Positions 15,839 to 25,275 are shown, counted from the stretch's first letter. The stretch is DNA of 64,000 nt from an uncultured Bacteroidales bacterium (GCA_902793405.1 CADBDH010000013.1:1-64000), one strand, 5' to 3'. Notes: generated by a model from the sequence alone, not told the origin. Made by a program: numbers and translations.

Positions 15839-18328
15839 TTATTCACGATAATAAACGCGCTTCACGCGGGGCGCGATGCTTGTCAGTATCTCGTAGGGGA
15901 TGGTGCCGCGAGCCTCGCTCAGTTGCTCGACAGGCACATGCTCTCCGAAAATCTCGACCGTATCGCCCACCTTGCAGGGCACGTCGGTCACATCGATCAT
16001 CACGGCATCCATGCACACGTTGCCCACAGTGGGACAAAGTTTGCCGGCTACCCACATGCTCACCTTGCCATTACCAAAATGACGGTCAAATCCGTCGGCA
16101 TAGCCGATGTTGACCGTGGCAATGCGGCTGTCGCGCTCGAGCACGCCATGGCGGCCGTAGCCCACGGTGGTTCCGCTGGGCCACTCCTTGATGCTGATGA
16201 TGATGGAGCGCAATGCCGACACGGGCTTGAGAGCCGCTTCGCTGCCGTCAAACAGGGTGCGGATGCCGTACAGGCCGATGCCGATGCGCACCATGTCGTA
16301 TTGGCGCTCGGGGAAGCGCACGATGCCGCTCGTGTTGAGCACGTGCCGCATGATTTGGTGGTCGAACGACTGCTGCAACAGCTCGCTGCAAGCGTCAAAG
16401 TAGTCGAATTGGGCCTTGGTATAGTCGTCTTGCCCGGGTTCGTCGGCGACTGCCAGGTGGGTAAATACCGATGCCGGCTTGATGACGGATTGTCCCTTGA
16501 GCATCTCGATGAGTTGCGGCAACTCCTCGCGGGTAAAGCCCAAGCGGTGCATGCCGCTGTCAATCTTGATGTGGACGGGGAAGTCCTTCACGCCATATTT
16601 CTTGCCTTCCTTGATGAGTTCCCAACCCATGTCCAGGTTGTACAACTCGGGCTCCAGTCGGTACTGGAACATCGCCTTGTAGTTCACTCCGTTGGGGTTG
16701 AGCACGATGATAGGCATCGTGATGCTGGCCTTGCGCAGGTCCACACCCTCGTCATGCACGGCGACGGCGAGATAGTCACAGCCGCAGTCCTGCAGCGTCT
16801 TGGCAATCTCGTAGCTGCCGGCGCCGTAACCGCTGGCCTTGACCATGCCCACGGTCTTGGTCCCCGGCTTGATGAGCGACTTGAAGAATTTGAAATTGTG
16901 TGCCAGGGCGTTCAGGTCCACTTCCATGACGGTGATGTGCTGCTTGGCTTCCAGCAGGTCGATGATCTGGCTGAAGCCAAAGCTGGGATCGCCCTTGATG
17001 AGCACGGTCTCGTCTTCGAAGTCGCCCTTGGTGACATCGCTGATGAACTCCTGCGTGTCGTTATAGAAATGGGTGAGGGGCATCCCTTCGAAATAGTGGC
17101 TGTAACGGCACATTTCCTTACCGATGCCGATGAGGCGGTTCACGCGCTTGGTCTTGAGCAGTTCGCTCACGCGGATATAAAGTTCGTCACCGCTGTAACT
17201 CTCGGTACTCAGGTCGCTCAGGATGACGGTGCAGGGGCGGTTGCCCGCGCGGCGGGTCATGAAGTTGAGGGCCGGGGTGAGCGAGTTGTAATCGCTCGTG
17301 TAACTGTCGACAATGACGGTGCAGTTGTTCACGCCCTCGATAACGTTGAGGCGTGTGCCCACGGGCGTGAGTGCAGCCATACGTTGGGCGATGGTTTCCC
17401 GATCGAGCCCCATGTAGAGCAGCACCGCCAGACAGGTGATGGCGTTGTTCAGGTCACGGTCGGCGGTGAAGGGGATGGTCACCGTGCCGGGCTCGTCATC
17501 ATAGGTGTAATGCAGTGTTGTGGACCTCTCGGTGCGCTCGGCGCCGTCCACTTGCAGGGGAGCATCGCAGTGGTTGCGTGACCACGACATCTCCTGGGCC
17601 ACGTCGCTCTCGACCAGCGGTGCAATGGTGTGTGTCACCAGCGGGTCGTCGGCGCAATAGACGATGCCCTCGCAGTTGAAAAGGATCTTGGCCTTTTCCT
17701 GGGCTTTTTGCTCCATCGATGCAAAGCCGTCGTTGTGCTCACTGCCCAGGTTGGTGATGATGCCGATAGTGGGCCTGATCATCGCCTGCAGGTTGTCCAT
17801 CTCGCCCACACGCGAGATGCCGGCCTCGATGATGGCCAGGTCGGTGTTGTTGTCAATGTCCCACAACGACAGGGGGACGCCGATCTGGCTATTGTAGCTG
17901 CGGGGCGAGCGCACGATGCGGTAGTCGTCCTTCAGCAGTTGGTAGAGCCACTCCTTAACAGCCGTCTTGCCACGGCTGCCGGTGATGCCGATGACGGGCA
18001 ACTCGCGGAAGCGTCGGCGGTGGAACGTGGCGAGCGCCTGCAGGGCGTCGAGGGGCGACTCCACGGCGATGTAGTTGGCCCCGGCACACTCGGGCTGCGG
18101 GTAATAGTCGCTGGCGACAACAAAGTTGCGCACTCCCTTGTCAAACAGATCGGGGATGTAGTTGTGTCCGTCGCCACCCTCGGTGCGCAGGGCAAAGAAG
18201 ATGGTCTCTTCGGGCATGGTGAGCGAGCGCGAGTCGGTGAGCAGCTGGCTCACGATAGCGTCCTCGTCGATGATGCGTCCGCCGGTCACTTCCAGCGCAT
18301 TGGATATTTCGGTTATCGAGTAGTTCAT
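15839..18328 (-). CDS. murF-alr: Bifunctional MurF ligase / alanine racemase
   Basis: An 829-residue fusion typical of Bacteroidetes. The N-terminal ~455 residues form MurF, which adds D-Ala-D-Ala to the UDP-MurNAc-tripeptide; the ATP loop is GITGSRGKTAVKEWL, followed by IIEAGISRVGEM and NLGSEHNDGF. The C-terminal part from about 465 is a PLP-dependent alanine racemase, with the PLP Lys in VGMVKASGYGAG and the catalytic Tyr in VNIGYADGFDR. The fusion links production of D-alanine to its use in the cytoplasmic phase of peptidoglycan synthesis. It lies downstream of a GSCFA gene, a conserved pairing, and a heptad array fills the 66-base gap between them. MurF is slightly divergent in the first motif but complete. 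Confidence 0.95.
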   Translation of the reverse strand: MNYSITEISNALEVTGGRIIDEDAIVSQLLTDSRSLTMPEETIFFALRTEGGDGHNYIPDLFDKGVRNFVVASDYYPQPECAGANYIAVESPLDALQALATFHRRRFRELPVIGITGSRGKTAVKEWLYQLLKDDYRIVRSPRSYNSQIGVPLSLWDIDNNTDLAIIEAGISRVGEMDNLQAMIRPTIGIITNLGSEHNDGFASMEQKAQEKAKILFNCEGIVYCADDPLVTHTIAPLVESDVAQEMSWSRNHCDAPLQVDGAERTERSTTLHYTYDDEPGTVTIPFTADRDLNNAITCLAVLLYMGLDRETIAQRMAALTPVGTRLNVIEGVNNCTVIVDSYTSDYNSLTPALNFMTRRAGNRPCTVILSDLSTESYSGDELYIRVSELLKTKRVNRLIGIGKEMCRYSHYFEGMPLTHFYNDTQEFISDVTKGDFEDETVLIKGDPSFGFSQIIDLLEAKQHITVMEVDLNALAHNFKFFKSLIKPGTKTVGMVKASGYGAGSYEIAKTLQDCGCDYLAVAVHDEGVDLRKASITMPIIVLNPNGVNYKAMFQYRLEPELYNLDMGWELIKEGKKYGVKDFPVHIKIDSGMHRLGFTREELPQLIEMLKGQSVIKPASVFTHLAVADEPGQDDYTKAQFDYFDACSELLQQSFDHQIMRHVLNTSGIVRFPERQYDMVRIGIGLYGIRTLFDGSEAALKPVSALRSIIISIKEWPSGTTVGYGRHGVLERDSRIATVNIGYADGFDRHFGNGKVSMWVAGKLCPTVGNVCMDAVMIDVTDVPCKVGDTVEIFGEHVPVEQLSEARGTIPYEILTSIAPRVKRVYYRE

Positions 18329-18331
18329 TCT

Positions 18332-18401
18332 TTAGTTTTTAGTTTCTAGTCCTTAGTCCCTAGTTTTTAGTCCCTAGTTTTTAGTCCCTAGTTGTTAGTT
18401 T
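18332..18401 (+). repeat. Heptad tandem array (10 units)
   Basis: Ten 7-bp units alternating TTAGTTT, CTAGTCC, TTAGTCC and CTAGTTT, starting four bases upstream of the murF-alr ATG and running through the stop codon of the GSCFA gene. It is the longest array in the window and fills the whole junction. Confidence 0.9.
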
Positions 18402-19375
18402 TGCAGTACTCTTTTGAGTTCTGGATTCTGCGACAAGTAGGGGTATTCCTTGATGAGGTTGCGCACCACGCTGGCGGTATCGGCATTGAAGCGGTCCACC
18501 GTCTCGCGGTTGGCGCTCATGGGCCGATGCTGTAGCCTCTTGTAGATGCGTTCGCAGCGTGACACGGCCAGAGCGCTGTGGTCATCGAGATAGGTGGCCT
18601 GGAAGGCCTGCCAGATGTATTCCACGGCCACATCGCTGGGATGCACCATGTCGCTGCTGTAGAAGCGGTAGTCGCGCAGGTCGTCCAGCATGATCTCATA
18701 GGACGGGAAATAGTCGCAATACTCCTTGTGCTGTGTGATGGCATCGTGGATGGCAACGCGCAGGGCGGCCTTGCTCAGCGAGTTGGTGTCCAGTCCGTCG
18801 GCAATGTGGCGGATGGGGCTCACGGTGAGAATCACCCTCAGTTCAGGGTTGAACGCGTGCAGACTGGTGAGCATGCTGTCCAGTTCCCTGGTCATGTCGC
18901 TCACCGATGCCATTTTGCGCTCAAACTCGTGCTGCGGCACCTTGTGGCAGTTGGCAACGACCTCACCTGTCGATTTCAGGCGATAGACGATGGCTGTTCC
19001 CAGTGTGATGGTGAGCAGTTGTGCCGTTTTCAAGGCTTGATGGCCCTGCTCGATGCGCTGGTTCATGCGGTCGATGGTTGCCTGTTTGTCGGGCAGTGAG
19101 TGGCGCGAATGGAAATCAAAGCTGTTCCACACGCCGCTCTGCATGAACAGTTCCTGCCCGGCCATTGGTGTACCCTGGATGAGCCGCTGCACTCCACGTG
19201 CGATGCTCATGGGGTTATAGAGCGTTCCCATGGGATTGACCATGGCGTTGAACAGTGCGGCATGCATCTTGGAGCCGATGTTGTCACTGAAACACGAGCC
19301 CAGCAGCACCACACTGTCGCTGTGATGCAGCCACCCCCGGTTCTCGCCCGTTTTTACTGTCGTCCTGAACTCCAT
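18395..19375 (-). CDS. GSCFA domain protein
   Basis: A 326-residue cytoplasmic protein with the signature VVLLGSCFSDNIGSKM near its N-terminus, defining the GSCFA family (PF08885), an SGNH-hydrolase-like family with no proven role. Further conserved blocks are NPMGTLYNPMSIARG and ILTVSPIRHIADG, with PSYEIMLDDLRDYRFYSSDM and VHPSDVAVEYIW; the late Asp and His lie where an SGNH triad would be. The family is usually next to the alr-murF fusion in Bacteroidetes, as here, hinting at a wall-related task. Its stop codon lies within the heptad array. The -7 box at 19404-19411 probably drives the whole minus-strand run. Confidence 0.88.
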   Translation of the reverse strand: MEFRTTVKTGENRGWLHHSDSVVLLGSCFSDNIGSKMHAALFNAMVNPMGTLYNPMSIARGVQRLIQGTPMAGQELFMQSGVWNSFDFHSRHSLPDKQATIDRMNQRIEQGHQALKTAQLLTITLGTAIVYRLKSTGEVVANCHKVPQHEFERKMASVSDMTRELDSMLTSLHAFNPELRVILTVSPIRHIADGLDTNSLSKAALRVAIHDAITQHKEYCDYFPSYEIMLDDLRDYRFYSSDMVHPSDVAVEYIWQAFQATYLDDHSALAVSRCERIYKRLQHRPMSANRETVDRFNADTASVVRNLIKEYPYLSQNPELKRVLQN

Positions 19376-19403
19376 TGAAACTTAAAATGGTTGTTTTAAC
19401 TGG

Positions 19404-19411
19404 CAAAGATA
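19404..19411 (-). promoter_or_regulatory. -7 element of the GSCFA-murF-alr run
   Basis: TATCTTTG on the minus strand, 28 bases before the ATG at 19375. The -33 region is A/T-rich without a clear TTTG. Confidence 0.5.
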
Positions 19412-19478
19412 AGGTATTTTTGGAAAAAGTCCTCCACTTTAACGACATTATTTAAAAAAGCAGTTTTTAGTTGGATGC

Positions 19479-19512
19479 AAAAAAAAGAGGGCTCTAGTTT
19501 CCTAAAGCCCTC
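19479..19512 (-). terminator. Terminator of the 1231-residue surface protein gene
   Basis: A 7-bp stem (GAGGGCT at 19506-19512 with AGCCCTC at 19487-19493 on the minus strand) is followed by eight T residues (19479-19486). Confidence 0.85.
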
Positions 19513-19531
19513 ATTAATCAAGTGTTAGACG

Positions 19532-22500
19532 TTATTTCTTGATGAAATGGTATTGTCCCGAGATGTCGTTGAAGAAGACCGTGTAGGTGCCAGCCTTGGC
19601 AGGAATGTTCAGTCCACCTTGCACTCCCGTGCCATAGGGGAAGGCGTCGGCACCCCAGCTGTAGTCCCAACCGCCGTAGGTGCAGAACTTGACCTCACCA
19701 TAATAGTCACTGTCTTTGGTCAGTGTCCAATCATCCAGCCACCAGTCATGGTTATTGAGCCCTAAATCATAGTTTACCAGATGCATGGTAGGGGTATGGT
19801 TGTTCCAGTCGTTATAATATCCTGGAATCGTGATGGATCCAAAAGCAGGTACCTGCAAATCTTGAGGTTCGATGGTCAAGGTCATTGTTCTGGTGTTCAG
19901 CGTGATGGTGTAGTAGTTGTCATTGAGCAGGAACGTATTGTAGTTGGGATTATCGTTCACCATGTTCTGCACGCTGTATTGTCCCGTGTTGTTGTTGACT
20001 ACCCACATTTCGCTCACGATAGCGTCATGTCCATCCAGATGATGGACCACCGAGAAGCGTTGGCTGGGAATCCATCCCGTCCACGTGAGTGTACCCTTAC
20101 CCTCCATGTCGAAGTCGCCGACAGGATACAGAGGCAAGGCGCTGACGCCAATCTGATTGCCTTCACCCCATGGCTCGGTACCGATGAAGTCACCCCACAG
20201 GTACCACATGTCGATGGGCGCAGGCACGGGCCATGCACCGCTGAGCAGATAGTCGATGAGGTCGGCCACATCGGCGATATTGATACTGCCGTCCTGGTTG
20301 GCATCGGCCCCATTCATGTTGATGGATGAGCCATCTCCGCTCAACAGGTAGTCGATGAGAGCGGCGACATCGGCGATATTCACATTACCGTCATCGTTCA
20401 CGTCGCCGCGCTGCGTATCTCTTAGGGTGATGGCAACATTGTCCACGGCAAAGTAGTCTCCAGTGGGATTGACACTGCCGTCCTTGATATAACTCCAAGA
20501 CAGCGTGTGAGGGCCTTCGGAGAGATTAACCGAATAAGTCTCCCAGTCGTTATCGTAGGCACCATATACGAATTGGTCCACTCCATCGATGGCGAAGCAA
20601 CATAAATCCCAAACCGGATCGCTGCCTTCGCCCCATGCCTTGAAGTCAAACGACAGGACGCCAGGCCTATCGAGGTTGACGGTGGCGGTCATGACTGATG
20701 AACTGGAGTGTATGCCGGCATTGCCCGACTTGGCCAACATGCGGCCGGCATCATACATTGTGTACCATGGATAATCGCCGACGCTTGTGAAGTGGATATT
20801 GCCTCCCTCAACATTCAAGACGTCGTCAAGGGTTGCAAATGCCTCAAGGTGGGTAAATTTCTTCCAGCCCAAAGCGTTCTGATAGGCTGTCCTAGAATTT
20901 TGGGGTATATTCAAGACGGCGGTGTTGTACACTTCGGGCATAAAGGTTGTATTATAATCACTATTTGGCTCATTGAGAGTGGGCGGTGTCAAGGCATGGC
21001 AGGTCACCTCGGTGATTTTATTGCAATAATAGAAACAAGTCGAGCCTATAGAGGACACATTTTCACCGATCTCCACGCTGGTCAATTCCGAGCAGTTGCG
21101 GAAAGCCATACTGCCGATGGTCTGAACCGAATTGGGAATAACCACTTTTTTGAGATTCAAGCAAAGCCAGAAAGCATTATTGCTTATGGTCTCTACCGAA
21201 GATGGAATAGCCACCTCGGTCAATCCTTCACAATAATGGAAAGCATAGGCATTGATGGAACGGATGGTATTGGGCATCACGACACGTGTCAACGATTTGC
21301 TCATTTTAAAAGCATTCTGACCGATTGCTGTCACCGTGTAGGTTTTGCCGTTGTAGGGTACGGTCCTTGGGATATAGACTGCGCCACTGTAACTGTTATA
21401 GTCAGAGGTCCTATAGGTTACCTCCACGGTATTGGAGCCTGTGATATTGTAGTAGATGCCTTCATACTCAAAAGAGTACGGCAATTCCATTATGTTGGAA
21501 AACTGATTCCAACCGTCAGTAGATTGGTAGGAACTCTTGCTGCCCTTGGGCACCCATAACTGAGCGTTGTCATAGACAGTTTGCTCAAAATTGGAGGCGT
21601 CCATGTTCCATGCTTCAGGACTCAAGGAGGTGACAGACGTCAGACCGGTAGTTCCTTTAAAGACGTTCGCAGCCGAACTGTATGAGTTGTTAAATCGGCA
21701 ATTCTCTCCTATGATAACCGTTGTCAACGATGAGCAATCGGAAAAAGCCATTCCGCCTACATAAGTGACCGAATTGGGGATCTCCACACTTGTCAAACCC
21801 GTACAACCCAAGAATGCACCGATATCGATGCTTGTTACCGAATTGGGAATCTTTAAGCTGGTCAATCCCGAACATCCCGCAAATGCAACTCGACCGATTG
21901 TAACCACGTTGTCGCCGATGTTTATTTCGGTGATTTGATTGCAATTCTGAAAAGCATAATCACCGACCTCGGTAACGTTATATCCGTTGGCCGTTGAGGG
22001 GATAGCATAGTAGCCGGCAGGTGACGGAAGTACATGGCCTACAACCTTAGCCGTGGTGGGGCTGGTGATGACAAACTGGAGGTTGTCACAGGTGAAGTCG
22101 TAGGTGCTGGCAACGATACGGGAGAAATTTTTCCAAACATCGGCAGTTTGATATGCACTCAAGGCAAACGAGGGGACGTTGAGCGTGGCATTGGCATAGG
22201 CCTGGCTGGGGAAACTGCTGCTGTCGACACACATGGGCGGCGTTACCGCACGACAGGTAACGTTAGTGAGATTATTACAGCTATTAAATGCGTTTTGGGC
22301 AATCCAGGTGACACTGGAGGGGATGATGATCTCCTGCAACGTAAGGCATGCGCCAAAGGTGCAGTAATTGATGTACTGGACGCCCTCGGGGATGTTCACT
22401 TGGCTCAAATAGTAACAGTCATAGAAAGCATAATTGCCGATGCTGCTGACTGTCGGTGGAAGCTTCACGCTATATAGCTCATGGCCATTATAGAAGGCTT

Positions 22501-23227
22501 CAGTGCCTACCGAGGTCACGTTGTAGGTGGTACCGTTATGGACGACCACCTCGGGAACCTCTATGTCACCGCTGTAATCCTCGGCAAAGCGGAGGGCGTG
22601 AGTGACGGCTACCTTGTTGTCGCCCAAGTTTTTATAGAAAATGGCATTCTCGACAAAGTCGCAGTCCATTTCCTCGATGTTGGTAAACGTTGACAAACAA
22701 CCGCCCACCGATTGATAGGCATCCTTTTTGCCCTGTGGCACAATGAGTTTGGCCCTGCTCAAGACCGAATCCGGAAAGTTATTAGTATTCCAACTATATG
22801 GTGTTGGCGACAGGCAGATGATGCTCTTTAAGTTGGTGCAACCGTCAAACACATAATTGTAGCAACCGATAAAGTCGGCAGAGAGCGTGATGTTGGTCAG
22901 CCCTGTGCAGTTCTGGAACGCATAGTTCATCAGATATCTGATCGTGGGAGGTAAAACCACACGTTTCAGGTTGGCACAGTCTTTAAAGGCAGAAGGGTTG
23001 ATTTGGATAACGTTGTAGGTCGTGCCATTGTTGGTCACAGTGGATGGAATAATCACCGTGCCGCTGTAACTGTTGTAGTTGGTGTCCTTGTAAGTCACAT
23101 AAGCACTTGTGCCATTGATGACATAGTAGATGCCGTCCTTGGCAAAGTCGTAGGCACTGGCGGGCAAGGCCAATGCAAGACACGCCACCATGGTGGCCAA
23201 TGTCCTGAAAAGAGTAAGTTTGTTCAT
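19532..23227 (-). CDS. Large modular surface protein: BspA-like LRR, dockerin-like and SusE/F-like domains
   Basis: A 1231-residue secreted protein (signal peptide ending LALPASA). The first ~790 residues hold four repeats of one module: a cap with (G)IYYxI...YSGxVxIPxTVxxNGTTYxV, a run of LRR_5 repeats, and a tail ending in a W(K/N)xFxxI motif. These begin near residues 26, 190, 385 and 600. A jelly-roll or MAM-like domain follows (about 800-932, LSFDFKAWGEGSDPVWD). Next comes a dockerin-like pair (about 940-1000, GDVNDDGNVNIADVAALIDY and DANQDGSINIADVADLIDY), then SusE/SusF-like starch-binding folds to the end (TLTIEPQDLQVPAFG, GTYTVFFNDISGQYHF). An internal dockerin between modules is unusual. 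Likely a surface glycan-binding or adhesin protein; no catalytic domain is visible. Confidence 0.88.
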   Translation of the reverse strand: MNKLTLFRTLATMVACLALALPASAYDFAKDGIYYVINGTSAYVTYKDTNYNSYSGTVIIPSTVTNNGTTYNVIQINPSAFKDCANLKRVVLPPTIRYLMNYAFQNCTGLTNITLSADFIGCYNYVFDGCTNLKSIICLSPTPYSWNTNNFPDSVLSRAKLIVPQGKKDAYQSVGGCLSTFTNIEEMDCDFVENAIFYKNLGDNKVAVTHALRFAEDYSGDIEVPEVVVHNGTTYNVTSVGTEAFYNGHELYSVKLPPTVSSIGNYAFYDCYYLSQVNIPEGVQYINYCTFGACLTLQEIIIPSSVTWIAQNAFNSCNNLTNVTCRAVTPPMCVDSSSFPSQAYANATLNVPSFALSAYQTADVWKNFSRIVASTYDFTCDNLQFVITSPTTAKVVGHVLPSPAGYYAIPSTANGYNVTEVGDYAFQNCNQITEINIGDNVVTIGRVAFAGCSGLTSLKIPNSVTSIDIGAFLGCTGLTSVEIPNSVTYVGGMAFSDCSSLTTVIIGENCRFNNSYSSAANVFKGTTGLTSVTSLSPEAWNMDASNFEQTVYDNAQLWVPKGSKSSYQSTDGWNQFSNIMELPYSFEYEGIYYNITGSNTVEVTYRTSDYNSYSGAVYIPRTVPYNGKTYTVTAIGQNAFKMSKSLTRVVMPNTIRSINAYAFHYCEGLTEVAIPSSVETISNNAFWLCLNLKKVVIPNSVQTIGSMAFRNCSELTSVEIGENVSSIGSTCFYYCNKITEVTCHALTPPTLNEPNSDYNTTFMPEVYNTAVLNIPQNSRTAYQNALGWKKFTHLEAFATLDDVLNVEGGNIHFTSVGDYPWYTMYDAGRMLAKSGNAGIHSSSSVMTATVNLDRPGVLSFDFKAWGEGSDPVWDLCCFAIDGVDQFVYGAYDNDWETYSVNLSEGPHTLSWSYIKDGSVNPTGDYFAVDNVAITLRDTQRGDVNDDGNVNIADVAALIDYLLSGDGSSINMNGADANQDGSINIADVADLIDYLLSGAWPVPAPIDMWYLWGDFIGTEPWGEGNQIGVSALPLYPVGDFDMEGKGTLTWTGWIPSQRFSVVHHLDGHDAIVSEMWVVNNNTGQYSVQNMVNDNPNYNTFLLNDNYYTITLNTRTMTLTIEPQDLQVPAFGSITIPGYYNDWNNHTPTMHLVNYDLGLNNHDWWLDDWTLTKDSDYYGEVKFCTYGGWDYSWGADAFPYGTGVQGGLNIPAKAGTYTVFFNDISGQYHFIKK

Positions 23228-23274
23228 AAGCGTGATATTTTATGGATGAATATTATTATGCTGTAATTATAGCG

Positions 23275-23305
23275 CAAATATAAAGTAAAAACAGGAAATT
23301 GCAAA
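23275..23305 (-). promoter_or_regulatory. Promoter of the 1231-residue protein gene
   Basis: TTTG at 23302-23305 and TATATTTG at 23275-23282 on the minus strand, spaced by 19 bases. The leader is about 40 bases. Confidence 0.7.
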
Positions 23306-23363
23306 GTTTTTGGTGGTTTTTATGCCTTATTTTCGAGGTTTTAAAAGAAATTTGCTCCAATTA

Positions 23364-23394
23364 TTTGCAAACTTGAATTTTGTTACTAATTTTG
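23364..23394 (+). promoter_or_regulatory. Promoter of the DUF4492-cydAB operon
   Basis: TTTG at 23364-23367 and TAATTTTG at 23387-23394 with 19 bases between. The predicted start of transcription (about 23401) excludes a translation start at 23399. Confidence 0.75.
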
Positions 23395-23425
23395 TAAGTT
23401 GTTTAATTTTCAAATGCCTCTCGCC

Positions 23426-23659
23426 ATGAGTGACCGTAACGACAATCAGCAAGGATTCTGGTCGCGTGTTTTCCACCTGTATTATGATGGATTCCGCAGC
23501 ATGACTGTGGGCAAAACCTTGTGGCTGATCATCGGCATCAAGCTGTTTATCTTCTTTGTCATCATCAAGATGATATTCTTCCCCAACTTCTTGAACACCA
23601 AGTGTGACACCGAACAGGAAAAGACCGAATACGTGCGTCATCAACTGGTGGACCGCTAA
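23426..23659 (+). CDS. DUF4492 small membrane protein of the cyd operon
   Basis: A 77-residue protein (MSDRNDNQQGFWSRVF...) with one central membrane helix (LWLIIGIKLFIFFVIIKMIF), preceded by the conserved FHLYYDGFRSMTVGKTLW block of DUF4492. The family is found just upstream of cydA in Bacteroidetes, here 36 bases away, and is probably an accessory of cytochrome bd. The start is uncertain: ATG at 23414 would add four residues. Confidence 0.82.
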   Translation: MSDRNDNQQGFWSRVFHLYYDGFRSMTVGKTLWLIIGIKLFIFFVIIKMIFFPNFLNTKCDTEQEKTEYVRHQLVDR

Positions 23660-23695
23660 CGACAATCATCACTAAATATAAACTAACTATCTATT

Positions 23696-25273
23696 ATGGA
23701 AGAATTAATCAATGTAGTTGACTGGTCGCGGGCGCAATTTGCACTCACGGCAATCTACCATTGGCTGTTCGTGCCGTTGACACTGGGTCTGGGCATCATC
23801 GTCGCCGTTATGGAGACGATTTACCTGAAGACCAAGAGTGAGAAATGGCTCGCGACAACCAAGTTCTGGATGACAATCTTCGGGGTGAACTTCGCCATCG
23901 GTGTCGCCACGGGAATCATCCTGGAGTTTGAGTTCGGTACCAACTGGTCCAATTACAGTTGGTTTGTGGGCGACATCTTCGGCGCGCCGCTTGCCGTGGA
24001 GGGCATCCTGGCCTTCTTCATGGAATCGACGTTCATTGCCGTGATGTTCTTCGGCTGGAGGAAGGTGAGCCCCAAGTTCCACCTGGCCGCCACGTGGCTG
24101 ACCGCTATCGGTGCCAGCCTGTCGGCATTGTGGATCCTCGTGGCCAACGCGTGGATGCAGTATCCCACGGGATGCGAGTTCAATCCCGCCACCATGCGCA
24201 ACGAGATGACGAGCTTTGCCGCCGTGGCACTGTCGCCGATGGCGATGAGCAAGTTTTTCCACACGGTGCTGAGCGCGTGGGCGCTGGGCGGCGTGTTTGT
24301 GTGCGGCGTGTGCGGCTGGATGATGCTCAAGAAGCGCAACCTGGACCATTGCTGGCGCAGCCTCAAGGTGGGTGCCTGGGTGGGTGTCATCGGCATCGTG
24401 CTCACGATGATTACCGGCGACACGAGCGCTGTGACCGTGGCCAAATACCAGCCCATGAAACTGGCTGCCATGGAGGGCCTGTACAAGGGCAATCATGACC
24501 AGTCGATTGTGGCCTTCGGTATCCTGAACCCTTCGAAGCAAGCCTTTGACAACCAGGATCCCTATCTGTTCGACATCAGTATCCCTTATGGCCTGTCGTT
24601 CCTTGCCACGCATGATTTCCATGCCTTTGTGCCCGGTATCGAGGACATCATCAATGGCGTGAGCTATGACGCCGAGGGCAATCCCGTGAACACGGTTCCC
24701 TATGCCGAGCGCATCGAGCGCGGCAAGCAGCTGCAGGAGATGATGGCGCAGTACAGTGCCGCGATGAATGGTGGCAACAACTTGGTACAGGACAGCCTCA
24801 AGAATGCCATCAATGCCGATTTCAAGCACTTCGGCTACGCCTATCTGGACAGCCCCGAGGAGGCGATTCCCAATGTGCCGCTGACGTTCTATACCTTCCA
24901 CTTCATGGTGACCGTGGGCGGCTACCTGCTGCTGTTCCTGCTGCTGGCACTGCTGTTCGTCTATAAGCCCAATATCCTGAACAAGGCCAAGTGGGCCAAG
25001 TGGTGGCACATCCTGGCCATCATCACGATTCCGCTGACCTACCTGTGCAGCGCTAGCGGATGGATTGTCGCCGAGGTGGGCCGCCAGCCGTGGACCATCC
25101 AGGACCTGATGCCTAACAAGGTGGCCATCAGTGACCTGAGTGCGGGTTATGTGCAGACAACCTTCTGGATTTTTGCCGTGGTGTTCACCGCGTTGCTGAT
25201 TGCCGACATCGGCATCATCTGCAAGCAGATTTCCAAGAAGTCACAAACCGATTTAGACACCGTTAACGATTAA
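23696..25273 (+). CDS. cydA: Cytochrome bd ubiquinol/menaquinol oxidase subunit I
   Basis: A 525-residue inner-membrane protein carrying the haems of cytochrome bd, the high-affinity terminal oxidase used at low oxygen. Family landmarks are the N-terminus DWSRAQFALTAIYHWLFVPLTLG (haem-ligand His), GVNFAIGVATGIILEFEFGTNW, TGDTSAVTVAKYQPMKLAAMEG, and VAEVGRQPWTIQDLMP with the invariant GRQPW. It is second in the DUF4492-cydA-cydB operon. No cydDC-like genes are nearby. Confidence 0.96.
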   Translation: MEELINVVDWSRAQFALTAIYHWLFVPLTLGLGIIVAVMETIYLKTKSEKWLATTKFWMTIFGVNFAIGVATGIILEFEFGTNWSNYSWFVGDIFGAPLAVEGILAFFMESTFIAVMFFGWRKVSPKFHLAATWLTAIGASLSALWILVANAWMQYPTGCEFNPATMRNEMTSFAAVALSPMAMSKFFHTVLSAWALGGVFVCGVCGWMMLKKRNLDHCWRSLKVGAWVGVIGIVLTMITGDTSAVTVAKYQPMKLAAMEGLYKGNHDQSIVAFGILNPSKQAFDNQDPYLFDISIPYGLSFLATHDFHAFVPGIEDIINGVSYDAEGNPVNTVPYAERIERGKQLQEMMAQYSAAMNGGNNLVQDSLKNAINADFKHFGYAYLDSPEEAIPNVPLTFYTFHFMVTVGGYLLLFLLLALLFVYKPNILNKAKWAKWWHILAIITIPLTYLCSASGWIVAEVGRQPWTIQDLMPNKVAISDLSAGYVQTTFWIFAVVFTALLIADIGIICKQISKKSQTDLDTVND

Positions 25274-25275
25274 GG

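Noticed and set aside
15923-17581. 552-codon plus-strand open frame opposite murF-alr
   Set aside because: It is the mirror of a G+C-rich conserved coding sequence, has no recognisable motifs or promoter, and the minus-strand protein has complete MurF and Alr signatures.
18332-18401. CRISPR array or rRNA-type repeat
   Set aside because: Units are 7 bp with no spacers; none of the tandem arrays in the window has repeat-spacer structure and no cas gene is present.
23705-25009. 434-codon minus-strand frame opposite cydA
   Set aside because: Low-complexity His/Gln-rich translation typical of an antisense shadow; cydA on the plus strand is unambiguous.
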